Shown here piece after piece: positions 1 to 7,155 of a stretch of DNA of 9,300 bases (positions are counted from its first letter, which is position 1; each line of letters starts with the position of its first letter). The DNA is taken from assembly GCA_029945495.1 (NCBI GenBank), contig JAQSCR010000548.1, positions 1 to 9,300 of the forward strand, read 5' to 3'. The notes beneath the pieces are model-generated. The model worked only from the letters and a program-made list of their open reading frames with translations, made no database searches and was not told the origin of the DNA. Position numbers and translations under genes: made by a program. The DNA is from Pseudolabrys sp. (GTDB lineage: Bacteria > Pseudomonadota > Alphaproteobacteria > Rhizobiales > Xanthobacteraceae).

Positions 1-498
1 CCGAAACAGGGCCGCCGTTTTGGTGCGTCCGCCGGCAAGACACTCGGTGAACATCCCAACAAGGGCGGACCGATCGTGGTCAAGAACGGCCGCTTCGGTG
101 CTTACGTCAGCAACAACGGTATCAACGCCACGCTGCCGTCCGACAAGACGCCGGAAACCCTGACGCTCGACGAGGCCATCGTGCTGTTAGAGGCCCGCGC
201 CGCGGCGGTCGGCAATTCGCCGCGCGGCAAGAAGCCGCCGAAGAAGGTGGCCGCGCCGAAGGTGCCCAAAGCCAAGGGCAAGGCGAAGATTGTCGACAAT
301 ACGCCGGAAATCGGCGACGAGGCCGGGGCTCGCCCTGCGGCCAAAGCCGCCGCCAAAGCGGCAGCCAAAGCAGCCACCAAGGCCAAGCCTGCCAGCGCCC
401 GCAAGAAGCCGGCGGCCAAGAAAGCCACTGCGCAGCCCGCCGCCCCTGCCAAGGCGAAAAAGCCGGCGCGCAGCCCCAAGGTCACGGCGGCGGAATAA
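1..498 (+). CDS. topA: DNA topoisomerase I, C-terminal fragment (5' end outside window)
   Basis: The reading frame is open from base 1 to TAA at 496-498 and gives the last 165 residues. TopA is the type IA enzyme that relaxes negative supercoils through a catalytic tyrosine; that core lies upstream of the window. Visible here are the end of one C-terminal repeat and a full repeat around residues 25-65: a G-R-F-G-A-Y-V segment (30-36), then N-A-T-L-P (42-46), then a helix with L-T-L-D-E-A (54-59). Such units are typical of alphaproteobacterial topoisomerase I and help bind DNA. From about residue 72 the protein becomes a low-complexity Lys/Ala/Pro tail, presumably disordered and DNA-contacting. 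The GTG at 76 is internal and not a start. The repeat pattern plus basic tail, followed by rnr, makes topA the best call. The catalytic part cannot be checked here. Confidence 0.85.
   Translation, partial: PKQGRRFGASAGKTLGEHPNKGGPIVVKNGRFGAYVSNNGINATLPSDKTPETLTLDEAIVLLEARAAAVGNSPRGKKPPKKVAAPKVPKAKGKAKIVDNTPEIGDEAGARPAAKAAAKAAAKAATKAKPASARKKPAAKKATAQPAAPAKAKKPARSPKVTAAE
337..387 (+). repeat. Short in-frame Ala/Lys codon repeat in the topA tail
   Basis: Codons encode a tandem K-A-A-A pattern (lysines at intervals of four residues), with a near-repeated 12-base unit of AAA followed by three alanine codons. The later copies drift in codon choice (GCC, GCG, GCA). This is a coding low-complexity repeat resembling histone H1-like tails, and it could vary in copy number between strains by slippage. 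It is not a mobile or regulatory repeat. Confidence 0.6.
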
Positions 499-530
499 AG
501 CGCTTGACTGCCAATTCCGAGGGCATCTCA

Positions 531-556
531 CCGGTTCGGGCTATGGCCCGAACTGG
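531..556 (+). other. Hairpin in the topA-rnr gap, possible weak terminator or leader structure
   Basis: Bases 534-541 pair perfectly with 546-553 around a TATG loop. The stem extends by a G-T pair (533/554) and two C-G pairs (532/555, 531/556), giving 11 bp. No T-run follows, so it is not a classical intrinsic terminator. It may stabilise the topA 3' end after processing or form part of the rnr leader. I could not identify a confident promoter for rnr in 499-620; a TTGACT at 504-509 has no good partner -10. Confidence 0.5.
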
Positions 557-593
557 CGAAGTCGGCGCGCGCCCATTACATTATCTTTCATAA

Positions 594-612
594 GCGCCGC
601 ATCGGCGCAGGA
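594..612 (+). promoter_or_regulatory. Ribosome binding site of rnr with an abutting hairpin
   Basis: AGGA at 609-612 lies 8 bases before the TTG at 621, which decides the start of rnr. Immediately upstream, 594-599 (GCGCCG) pairs perfectly with 603-608 (CGGCGC) around a three-base CAT loop, so the stem ends one base before the Shine-Dalgarno sequence. It may modulate ribosome access, but a 6 bp GC palindrome can also arise by chance in DNA this GC-rich. Confidence 0.5.
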
Positions 613-620
613 CCTTTCAT

Positions 621-2933
621 TTGAACAAACCTCCTCAATACACATCCACTCTCCCCTCCAAGGCCGACATCTTAGCCTTCATCGCCAAGACCCCCGGCAA
701 GGTCGGCACCCGCGAAATCGCCCGCGCCTTCGGCCTCAAGAACGAAATGCGCGCCGAGCTCAAGCGCATGCTGCGCGACCTCGCCGATGAAGGCGCGGTC
801 GAGCGCAAAGGCAAGAAGCTGCATCACCCCGGGGCGCTGGCCTCGACCGTCCTAGCCGACATCATGTCGCGCGACCGCGATGGCGACTTCATCGCCGTGC
901 CCGACGAATGGGACGAGGAAGCGCACGGCGCCGCGCCGAAAATCCGCATTCATACGCCGCACAAGATGAAGCCCTCCGAGGCTGCCGGCATTGGCGACAA
1001 GATCCTGGTGCGGGTCGAGGAAACCGGCGACGAAGGCGGCATCCGCTATCGCGGCCGCGTCATCAAGATCGTCGAGCGGCCGAAGCATCGCGTGCTTGGC
1101 ATCTTTCACAAGACGCCGAATGGCGGCGGCAGGCTCGAGCCGGTCGACAAGAAGATGCTCGGCCGTGAGCTGAGCATTCCGCAAGGCGCCACAGGAGATG
1201 CCGAAGAAGGCGACCTGGTCGCGGTCGAAACCTCGCGGCCATCTCGCTTCGGTCTGCCGAACGGCCGCGTCGTTGAGCGGCTCGGCTCGATGGCCAGCGA
1301 AAAGGCGGTCAGCCTGATCGCCATTCACGCCCACAGCATTCCGAGCGTCTTCCGCGGCGACACACTGCGCGAGGCGGAAGCCGCCAGGCCGGCGACGATG
1401 GCGCACCGCCAAGAATCGCGAGAGGATTGGCGCAAGCTGCCGCTGATCACCATCGATCCGCCCGACGCCAAGGACCACGACGACGCCGTGCACGCCGAGC
1501 CGGATGAGGATCCGGCCAACAAAGGCGGCTTCATCATCACCGTCGCCATCGCCGACGTCGCGCATTACGTGACGCCGGGCTCCGCGCTCGACCGCGAAGC
1601 CTTGGTGCGCGGCAATTCGGTCTACTTCCCCGACCGCGTGGTGCCGATGCTGCCCGAGCGCATCTCCAACGATCTGTGCTCTCTAAAGCCGCACGAAGAC
1701 CGCGCCGCGCTCGCCGTGCGCATGATCATCGGCGCCGACGGCCGCAAGCGTTCGCACACCTTTCACCGCATCATGATGCGCTCGGCCGCCAAGCTCGCCT
1801 ACGAGCAGGCGCAGTTCGCCATTGACGGCCGCCTCGACGACACCACCGGACCTTTGCTCGAGCCGATCATCAAGCCGCTCTATGCCGCCTATGAGGCCCT
1901 GGTCCGCGCGCGCGGCGAACGCCAGCCGCTCGATCTCGACATCCCCGAACGCAAGATCCTGCTGAAAGCCGACGGCACCGTCGACCGTGTCGTCGTGCCG
2001 GAACGGCAGGACGCCAACAAGTTAATCGAGGAAATGATGATCCTCGCCAATGTTGCCGCCGCCGAGACCTTGGAAAAAGCCCGCATTCCGCTGATCTACC
2101 GCGTCCACGACGAACCGGGCATCGAGAAGATCAACGCGCTGCGCGAATTCCTCGCCTCGTTGCAAATCCCGCTCGCCAAATCGGGCGCATTGCGGCCGGA
2201 GAATTTCAACCGCATTCTTGCGCAGGTGAAGGGCGGCGAGCGCGAGCAGCTGATCAACGACGTGGTGCTGCGCTCGCAGGCGCAGGCCGAATACGCCTCC
2301 GAGAACTACGGACATTTCGGCCTCAACCTGCGCCGCTACGCGCATTTCACTTCGCCCATTCGCCGTTATGCCGATCTGATCGTGCATCGCGGCCTGATCC
2401 GCGCGCTCAAGCTCGGTAGCGACGGCCTGCCCGACTCGTTCACCGTGCCGGTGCTGGCCGAGATCGGCGCGGAAATTTCCGCCACCGAGCGCCGCGCCAT
2501 GCTGGCCGAGCGCGAGACCAAGGATCGGCTGATCGCGCATTTCCTCGCCGACCGCATCGGCGCCAGTTTCGAAGGCCGCGTTGCCGGCGTGCACCGCGCC
2601 GGTCTGTTCGTGAAACTCTCCGAGACCGGCGCCGACGGCTTCGTGCCGGCGCGCACCATGGGCGACGAATATTTCGCCTTCGACGAAGCCAACCATTCCA
2701 TGGTCGGGCAGCGCTCCGGCGAAACCTATCGCCTGGGCGATGCCGTCACCGTCAAGCTGGTCGAAGCCGCGCCTATTGCCGGCGCGCTGCGGTTTGAGCT
2801 TTTATCGGCGGGCCGCCAAGGAACTGGCAAAGGACGCGGCACCAAAAAAAGCCACTTGCCGAATCCCCCCAAACGTCCGATGCGCGGCCCCGCCAGCCGC
2901 CATCGCGGCAAAGGCGGAAAGAAACGGAAATAA
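621..2933 (+). CDS. rnr: Ribonuclease R (RNB-family 3'-5' exoribonuclease)
   Basis: RNase R is a processive, Mg2+-dependent 3'-5' exoribonuclease that degrades structured RNA in rRNA quality control, mRNA decay and tmRNA-linked turnover. The protein has 770 residues, within the usual range. Domains in order: winged helix (about 14-70), OB/cold-shock region (about 75-220), RNB catalytic domain (about 265-600), S1 domain (about 647-728) and a basic Lys/Arg/Gly tail (731-770). Aspartates D279, D285, D287 and D288 sit in an I-D-P-P-D-A-K-D-H-D-D motif and match E. coli D272, D278, D280 and D281 at a constant offset. The RNB signature HFTSPIRRYADLIVHR lies at 575-590. The start is TTG with AGGA 8 bases upstream; the next in-frame Met is residue 43, inside the winged helix, so the TTG is preferred. 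The Nudix gene begins 5 bp downstream, suggesting one transcript. The rare start codon and leader hairpins suggest modest expression, which is inference. Confidence 0.95.
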   Translation: MNKPPQYTSTLPSKADILAFIAKTPGKVGTREIARAFGLKNEMRAELKRMLRDLADEGAVERKGKKLHHPGALASTVLADIMSRDRDGDFIAVPDEWDEEAHGAAPKIRIHTPHKMKPSEAAGIGDKILVRVEETGDEGGIRYRGRVIKIVERPKHRVLGIFHKTPNGGGRLEPVDKKMLGRELSIPQGATGDAEEGDLVAVETSRPSRFGLPNGRVVERLGSMASEKAVSLIAIHAHSIPSVFRGDTLREAEAARPATMAHRQESREDWRKLPLITIDPPDAKDHDDAVHAEPDEDPANKGGFIITVAIADVAHYVTPGSALDREALVRGNSVYFPDRVVPMLPERISNDLCSLKPHEDRAALAVRMIIGADGRKRSHTFHRIMMRSAAKLAYEQAQFAIDGRLDDTTGPLLEPIIKPLYAAYEALVRARGERQPLDLDIPERKILLKADGTVDRVVVPERQDANKLIEEMMILANVAAAETLEKARIPLIYRVHDEPGIEKINALREFLASLQIPLAKSGALRPENFNRILAQVKGGEREQLINDVVLRSQAQAEYASENYGHFGLNLRRYAHFTSPIRRYADLIVHRGLIRALKLGSDGLPDSFTVPVLAEIGAEISATERRAMLAERETKDRLIAHFLADRIGASFEGRVAGVHRAGLFVKLSETGADGFVPARTMGDEYFAFDEANHSMVGQRSGETYRLGDAVTVKLVEAAPIAGALRFELLSAGRQGTGKGRGTKKSHLPNPPKRPMRGPASRHRGKGGKKRK

Positions 2934-2938
2934 TAACG

Positions 2939-3685
2939 ATGACCAACGATCCCGGCCACCGCCTGACCGATCGCATGACCAGTTCGGAACGCGATCAGTC
3001 GTTCCCCGACTCAGAGCCGCGCGACGCCGCCACCGTCATGCTGATCGACCGCGCCGGGGCGAAGCCGAAGGTGCTGCTCGGCCGCAGGCATTCCGGTCAC
3101 AAATTCATGCCGGGCAAGTTCGTGTTTCCGGGCGGCCGCATCGAGGTGCTCGACCGGTCGATGTCGGCCGTGAGCGAACTGCACCCGGGCACCCAGGCCA
3201 AACTGCTGGTGCGCGTCGCTAACCCGAGCGCCGAACTGGCGCGCGGCTTTGCGCTGGCTGCGGTGCGCGAACTGGCGGAAGAAACCGGTTTGCTGCTCGG
3301 CGCCCAGGGCGACACCGCGCCGGCAACGCCCGGAGAAATCTGGGAAGAGTTCGCCAAGGCCAAGGTGCATCCCGACCTCGGCCAGGTGCACTTTATCGCC
3401 CGCGCCATCACCCCGCCGCGGCGGCCGAAGCGCTTCGACACCCGCTTCTTCACGGCAGATGCCACCGGCATCGCCCATAGAATCGAGGGCGTGGTCGGCC
3501 CGGATTCCGAGCTGGTCGAACTGGTCTGGGTGCCGATCGAGGAAGCCGCCACATTCGACATGCCGACCATTACCAGCGTGGTCCTGGAGGAACTGGCGGC
3601 ACGGGTCGAAGCCGGTATGGCGCATGCCCTGCCGGTGCCGTTCTATTTCATGCAGGACCAAAAGTTCTTCCGGGAGTTGCTGTAA
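2939..3685 (+). CDS. Nudix hydrolase with split Nudix box (NUDT19-like)
   Basis: This 248-residue protein should cleave a nucleoside diphosphate linked to another moiety, using divalent metal bound by the Nudix glutamates. The box is divided: F-P-G-G-R at 63-67, then about 30 extra residues before R-E-L-A-E-E-T-G-L at 110-118, with E111, E114 and E115 as expected metal ligands. In a standard box the Arg would lie 14 residues after the Gly, near position 80. An insertion here, plus the later R-F-D-T-R-F-F stretch (165-171), resembles the NUDT19/RP2 branch, whose studied members hydrolyse CoA and acyl-CoA. The substrate here is therefore uncertain. ATG at 2939 is 5 bp after the rnr stop, in an A/G-rich context. 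A second ATG at 2975 could be the true start, because residues 1-25 look unstructured. It is probably cotranscribed with rnr. No signal peptide, so it is cytoplasmic. Confidence 0.85.
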   Translation: MTNDPGHRLTDRMTSSERDQSFPDSEPRDAATVMLIDRAGAKPKVLLGRRHSGHKFMPGKFVFPGGRIEVLDRSMSAVSELHPGTQAKLLVRVANPSAELARGFALAAVRELAEETGLLLGAQGDTAPATPGEIWEEFAKAKVHPDLGQVHFIARAITPPRRPKRFDTRFFTADATGIAHRIEGVVGPDSELVELVWVPIEEAATFDMPTITSVVLEELAARVEAGMAHALPVPFYFMQDQKFFRELL

Positions 3686-3727
3686 CAGGCGTAAAAACGG
3701 GCCAAACCATGCAAAAACCCGCCTTTC

Positions 3728-3756
3728 TTGACATTTGCGGGTCTGGCGCTAGGGTT
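3728..3756 (+). promoter_or_regulatory. Candidate housekeeping promoter of rpmG
   Basis: A perfect TTGACA lies at 3728-3733. At 16 bases spacing is TAGGGT (3750-3755), a weak match to a -10 element; a 17-base spacing would give AGGGTT. A strong -35 with a degenerate -10 is common for alphaproteobacterial sigma-70-type promoters, and rpmG needs its own strong promoter. The predicted transcript would start near 3762, giving a leader of roughly 45-50 bases. Called from consensus only. Confidence 0.5.
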
Positions 3757-3809
3757 CGCGCCGCAGGCATGGTTTGCCTCCAAAATTCAGGTTTTTAAGG
3801 ATAAATCCC

Positions 3810-3977
3810 ATGGCAAAAGCCGTCAGTCTCAAGATCAAGCTCGTGTCGAGCGCCGACACCGGCCACTACTACGTCACCAAGAAGAACTCGCGCACGCAGA
3901 CCGACAAGCTGGTCAAGAAGAAGTATGACCCGATTGCCAAGAAGCATGTCGAGTACAAGGAATCGAAGATCAAGTAG
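3810..3977 (+). CDS. rpmG: 50S ribosomal protein L33
   Basis: This is a 55-residue basic protein of the large ribosomal subunit, located near the E-site. It begins M-A-K-A and contains Y-Y-V-T-K-K-N-S-R (20-28) and K-K-K-Y-D-P (36-41), the L33 core. It has no cysteines, so it is the zinc-independent form. The start is ATG at 3810 with TAAGGA at 3796-3801, 8 bases upstream. The frame stays open to an ATG at 3774, but that extension would run back towards the promoter and is not family-like. A promoter candidate upstream and an intrinsic terminator 29 bases downstream make it a single-gene transcription unit. Confidence 0.96.
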   Translation: MAKAVSLKIKLVSSADTGHYYVTKKNSRTQTDKLVKKKYDPIAKKHVEYKESKIK

Positions 3978-4006
3978 GTCCGCTTCTGAAAGCGAGCCGA
4001 TGCGAG

Positions 4007-4027
4007 GGCGCCCCAGGGGCGCCTTTT
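4007..4027 (+). terminator. Rho-independent terminator of rpmG
   Basis: GGCGCCCC at 4007-4014 and GGGGCGCC at 4016-4023 are perfect reverse complements separated by one A, folding in practice as a 7 bp GC stem with a CAG loop. Four T's follow at 4024-4027. This is a textbook intrinsic terminator placed 29 bases after the rpmG stop. Confidence 0.88.
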
Positions 4028-4049
4028 GCATGTCGGCTTCCCGGTTCAG

Positions 4050-4059
4050 GGAATATTCC
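4050..4059. other. Perfect 10-bp palindrome upstream of the DsrE-family gene
   Basis: GGAATATTCC reads the same on both strands. It lies between the rpmG terminator and the start of the DsrE-family gene, 50 bases before the ATG, in the only AT-rich patch of that gap. It could be an operator half of a regulator of the dsrE-solA unit, but no second copy was noticed. Confidence 0.3.
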
Positions 4060-4108
4060 ACAGCCCGCGAACCTGATACTCTTTGACCGACATTGCCGGG
4101 AGAATGAC

Positions 4109-4549
4109 ATGTCGAGCACGCTTCGCGCCCTGTTCACCGCTCTCGTCCTGCTGCCGCTGGCTTTTGCCGGCGCGCAAGCGGCCGAGCACAAGCTGGCCTT
4201 GCAGATCAGCGACAACGATCCGGTCAAGATGAATGCCGTGCTCAACGTCGCCGCCAATGTCTCGAAATACTATTCCGAGAAAGGTGACGAAATCGAAATC
4301 CAGGTCGTCGCCTTCAACGCCGGGCTGGCGATGCTGCGCGCCGACAAGTCGCCGGTGCTCGAACGCCTCAAGTCGTTCAAGCAAGGCATGCCGAACGTCT
4401 CGTTCATGGCCTGCGAAAATACGCTGGACTCCATGACCCGCGCCGAAGGCAAGGAGCCACCCTTGGTCGACAACGCCAAGCGCGTCACCGCCGGTGTGGT
4501 GACCTTGATCGAGCTGGGCGAAAAAGGCTGGACCATCGTCCGTCCTTAA
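4109..4549 (+). CDS. Secreted DsrE/DsrF-like family protein
   Basis: This 146-residue protein has a Sec signal peptide: a short basic start, a hydrophobic core at about 7-20 and a likely cleavage after A-Q-A-A near residue 25, so the mature protein of about 121 residues should be periplasmic. The mature part fits the small alpha/beta DsrE/DsrF fold: a first strand (28-33), a long helix (39-55), a second strand with V-V-A-F-N-A-G (66-72), and a conserved-looking F-M-A-C-E-N-T (99-105) whose C102 is the only cysteine. It ends G-W-T-I-V-R-P, as many family members do. DsrE proteins take part in sulfur relay, but periplasmic single-Cys members are uncharacterised, so no reaction is assigned. ATG at 4109 has GGGAGA at 4098-4103. 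Transcription must begin after the rpmG terminator, but I see no convincing promoter in 4028-4108. solA follows after 13 bp. Confidence 0.8.
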   Translation: MSSTLRALFTALVLLPLAFAGAQAAEHKLALQISDNDPVKMNAVLNVAANVSKYYSEKGDEIEIQVVAFNAGLAMLRADKSPVLERLKSFKQGMPNVSFMACENTLDSMTRAEGKEPPLVDNAKRVTAGVVTLIELGEKGWTIVRP

Positions 4550-4562
4550 GGCGCCCTCCCCG

Positions 4563-5765
4563 ATGAAGAAATACGACGTTATCGTCGTCGGCTTGGGGGC
4601 CATGGGCAGCGCCAGCCTGTCACAACTGGCGCAGCGCGGCGTCTCCGTGCTCGGCATCGACCGATTCTCGCCGCCGCACGGGCATGGCTCGTCGCACGGC
4701 GACACCCGCATCACCCGCACTGCCATCGGCGAAGGCGTCGAGTATTCCGAACTGGCTCTGCGCTCGCACACGTTGTGGCGCGCCATCGAAGCGGCCACCG
4801 GCAAGCAACTGTTTCGGCGCAATGGCTGCCTCACCATCACCGGCGCCGATGCGGTCGTGATGCACGATGTCGACGACTTCTTCGCCAATATCAGCACCGC
4901 AGCAAAGCGCTACAACATCCCGTACCAGACCTTCGACACGCCGGAAGCGATCGCTAAGCGCTACCCGCAATTCGCCGTCAGATCCGGCGACCACGCCATA
5001 CTGGATGAAGAGGCCGGCTATCTGTTTCCGGAAGCCTGCGTCGCCGCGCAACTGCAACTGGCCGAGCGCGCCGGCGCCACGCTTGTGCGCGACACGCCGG
5101 TCATGGCGATCGACCCGGCCGCCGATGGCGTCGAAATAGCGACCGCGGACGGGCAACGCTTCGCCGCCGACCGGGTGGTGATCGCGGCCGGCGCCTGGCT
5201 GCCGCGCTTTGTCGCCCAGGACCTCGCCCGGCACTTCACGGTCACCCGCCAGGTGCTGCATTGGTTTGAGATCAAGAGTCATCCGGAACGCTTCACCGAC
5301 GCCAATTGTCCGGTCTTCATCTGGCAGGTGCCGAAGCAAGCCGACATCCGCAGCAGCATCTACGGCTTTCCGATCAACGGCGATCCGAGTCTCGGCGTCA
5401 AAGTCACCCACGAGGAAGACGGCGGCGTCACCGACCCCGACAGCGTCAACCGCACGGTCACCGCCGACGAGAGTGCGCGAGTGTATCGCACCTATATTGA
5501 GCCGTTTCTGCCGGATCTCGGACCGCGCTGCCTGCGCACCGAGACGTGCATGTACACAAGGGTCGACCGCTCGCGCTTCGTCATCGACAACGACCCGCGC
5601 AGCGAGCGTGTCACTTTCGTCTCGGCCTGCTCCGGCCACGGCTTCAAGCATTCGGCGGCGATTGGCGAAGCGCTGGCGCAGCAAATCGCCGACGGCCGCA
5701 CGACCCATGTCGATCTGGAGCCATTCCGCCTGAGCCGGCTGGCGTCTTATCTGCGGGCCGGTTGA
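4563..5765 (+). CDS. solA: N-methyl-L-tryptophan oxidase / monomeric sarcosine oxidase family flavoenzyme
   Basis: The family oxidises secondary N-methyl amino acids with O2, giving the free amino acid, formaldehyde and H2O2, using covalently bound FAD. The 400-residue protein has an N-terminal Rossmann motif G-L-G-A-M-G (10-15) after V-I-V-V, then S-S-H-G-D-T-R-I-T-R (43-52), whose H45, R49 and R52 match MSOX active-site numbering. C356 in S-A-C-S-G-H-G-F-K is the expected site of the cysteinyl-flavin link. K280 in G-V-K-V is a candidate for the oxygen-activating lysine (MSOX K265), although the His after it is one residue closer than in MSOX. It is slightly longer than E. coli SolA (372). 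No signal peptide is present. AAGG at 4548-4551 overlaps the upstream stop codon, suggesting translational coupling to the DsrE-family gene. Whether the substrate is N-methyltryptophan, sarcosine or another amine cannot be told. Confidence 0.87.
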   Translation: MKKYDVIVVGLGAMGSASLSQLAQRGVSVLGIDRFSPPHGHGSSHGDTRITRTAIGEGVEYSELALRSHTLWRAIEAATGKQLFRRNGCLTITGADAVVMHDVDDFFANISTAAKRYNIPYQTFDTPEAIAKRYPQFAVRSGDHAILDEEAGYLFPEACVAAQLQLAERAGATLVRDTPVMAIDPAADGVEIATADGQRFAADRVVIAAGAWLPRFVAQDLARHFTVTRQVLHWFEIKSHPERFTDANCPVFIWQVPKQADIRSSIYGFPINGDPSLGVKVTHEEDGGVTDPDSVNRTVTADESARVYRTYIEPFLPDLGPRCLRTETCMYTRVDRSRFVIDNDPRSERVTFVSACSGHGFKHSAAIGEALAQQIADGRTTHVDLEPFRLSRLASYLRAG

Positions 5766-5771
5766 GCGGAC

Positions 5772-7145
5772 TTAAGCGGCGTCCTGGACCACGCGGTTGC
5801 GGCCGTCGCGCTTGGCGCGATAGAGCGCGGTGTCGGCGCGCTTGAGCATGGCTGCGGCGGTGTCGCCCTCGCTGCCGAGCGAAGCGATGCCGATCGAGAT
5901 CGTCACGTTCAGGCTCTTGGCGCCCTGCTGGATCGGGAACGCTTCGGTGGCGATGCGGCGGCGGATGCGCTCGGCCACCATGCCGGCCACCGCCATGTCC
6001 GTCTCCGGCATGACGATGACGAATTCCTCGCCGCCGTAGCGGCAAGCCAGGTCGATATTGCGGATCGACTTGCGGATGCGCACGGAGAACTCGCGCAGCA
6101 CGTCGTCGCCGGCGTCGTGGCCGTGCCCGTCATTGATCGACTTGAAGAAGTCGATATCGAGGATCAGCACGGTGAGCGGTTTGCCGCGTTGTGCCGCCTG
6201 CTCGGCCAAAGCCGCCAAATGGGTTTCCATATAACGGCGGTTATACAGGCTGGTCAGCGCATCGGTGATCGCCATCTCGATCGACATCGCGACATTGTCG
6301 CGCAGCCGCTCGGTGTAGCGCTTCTTCTTGATCTGGGTGCGCACCCGCGCCAGCATTTCGTTCTTGTCGATCGGGCGGATCAGGTAATCGTTGACGCCGA
6401 TCTCGAGCCCGCGCACCAGCCGCGCATTGTTGTCGGCTTCCGCGATCGCCAGGATCGGCAGGCTGCGGGTGCGCTCGAGCGAGCGGATCTGGCTGCACAG
6501 CCGCAGGCCATCGTGCTCCTTCAGGCCGAGCGAGACGATCACCAGTTCGTAATTGCCTTCGGCGACGCTGAACAAAGCCTCGGCCGGGTCGGGCTGCACG
6601 TCGACGGTATGCTCGGCCTGCAGCGTCTGCACGACGCGTTCATAGGATGATTGGCGGTCGTCGACGATGAGGATGCGGCCGTTGCGTCCGGTTTCCGCAA
6701 CGGCTTCGCGTTCCGGGCTCTCGATACCGATTTCCTTGGTGGTGAGCGCGCGCATGCGCAGCTCGTCGGTCACCATCTTGAGCCGCGCCAGCGAGCGCAC
6801 GCGCGAGATCAGCGCCACGTCGGTGACCGGCTTGGTGAGAAAATCGTCGGCGCCGGCTTCCAGGCCGCGCACCCGGTCGGAGGGCTGATCGAGCGCGGTC
6901 ACCATCACCACCGGAATGTGGTGGGTGACTGGATTGGCCTTGAGCCTGCGGCAGACCTCGAAGCCGTCCATGTCCGGCATCATGACGTCGAGCAGGATGA
7001 TGTCGCATTCGGCGCGCTCGGCCAAAGCCAGCGCCTCCGTGCCGCTATAGGCGGTCGAGACGTCGAAATACTCGGCCGACAGCCGCGCTTCCAGGAGCTT
7101 CACATTGGCCGGAATATCGTCGACGACGAGAACGCGGGCGGTCAT
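5772..7145 (-). CDS. pleD: PleD: response regulator diguanylate cyclase (REC-REC-GGDEF)
   Basis: PleD makes c-di-GMP from two GTP when phosphorylated and drives motile-to-sessile development in alphaproteobacteria. With the start at 7145 it has 457 residues. The first receiver (about 3-120) has D9/D10, phospho-acceptor D53, T83 and K105. The second receiver (about 156-275) has V-D-D (161-163), but the acceptor position is S205, so it is a pseudo-receiver for dimerisation, as in Caulobacter PleD. The GGDEF domain (about 290-455) has G-G-E-E-F at 371-375, and R362-x-x-D365 five residues upstream forms the allosteric inhibition site. The frame extends to an ATG at 7169 overlapping divK, but the family begins M-T-A-R-V-L-V-V-D-D, so 7145 is preferred; it leaves 10 bp to the divK stop. 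It is cotranscribed with divK and converges on solA across 6 bp. Confidence 0.95.
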   Translation of the reverse strand: MTARVLVVDDIPANVKLLEARLSAEYFDVSTAYSGTEALALAERAECDIILLDVMMPDMDGFEVCRRLKANPVTHHIPVVMVTALDQPSDRVRGLEAGADDFLTKPVTDVALISRVRSLARLKMVTDELRMRALTTKEIGIESPEREAVAETGRNGRILIVDDRQSSYERVVQTLQAEHTVDVQPDPAEALFSVAEGNYELVIVSLGLKEHDGLRLCSQIRSLERTRSLPILAIAEADNNARLVRGLEIGVNDYLIRPIDKNEMLARVRTQIKKKRYTERLRDNVAMSIEMAITDALTSLYNRRYMETHLAALAEQAAQRGKPLTVLILDIDFFKSINDGHGHDAGDDVLREFSVRIRKSIRNIDLACRYGGEEFVIVMPETDMAVAGMVAERIRRRIATEAFPIQQGAKSLNVTISIGIASLGSEGDTAAAMLKRADTALYRAKRDGRNRVVQDAA

Positions 7146-7155
7146 TATTGCACCA

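Noticed and set aside
504..531. Possible rnr promoter beginning with TTGACT at 504-509
   Set aside because: No acceptable -10 hexamer is found at 16-18 bases spacing, so it was not listed as a promoter.
290..790. 166-codon plus-strand frame bridging topA and rnr
   Set aside because: It is a Pro/Arg-rich out-of-frame reading of the topA tail and rnr start, with no ribosome binding site or domain.
852..2696. Minus-strand frames of 237 and 224 codons inside rnr
   Set aside because: They run opposite the RNase R OB and RNB domains, whose motifs are unambiguous. They are composition artefacts.
3686..3727. Possible terminator after the Nudix gene
   Set aside because: GGCG and GGG (3688-3703 region) can pair with CCCGCC before a short T-rich stretch, but a long bulge is needed. 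The fold is too weak to call.
4046..5708. Long minus-strand frames (283 and 362 codons) opposite the DsrE-family gene and solA
   Set aside because: They overlap each other and cover genes with clear motifs. Their composition is low-information and they show no family motifs, so they are GC shadows.
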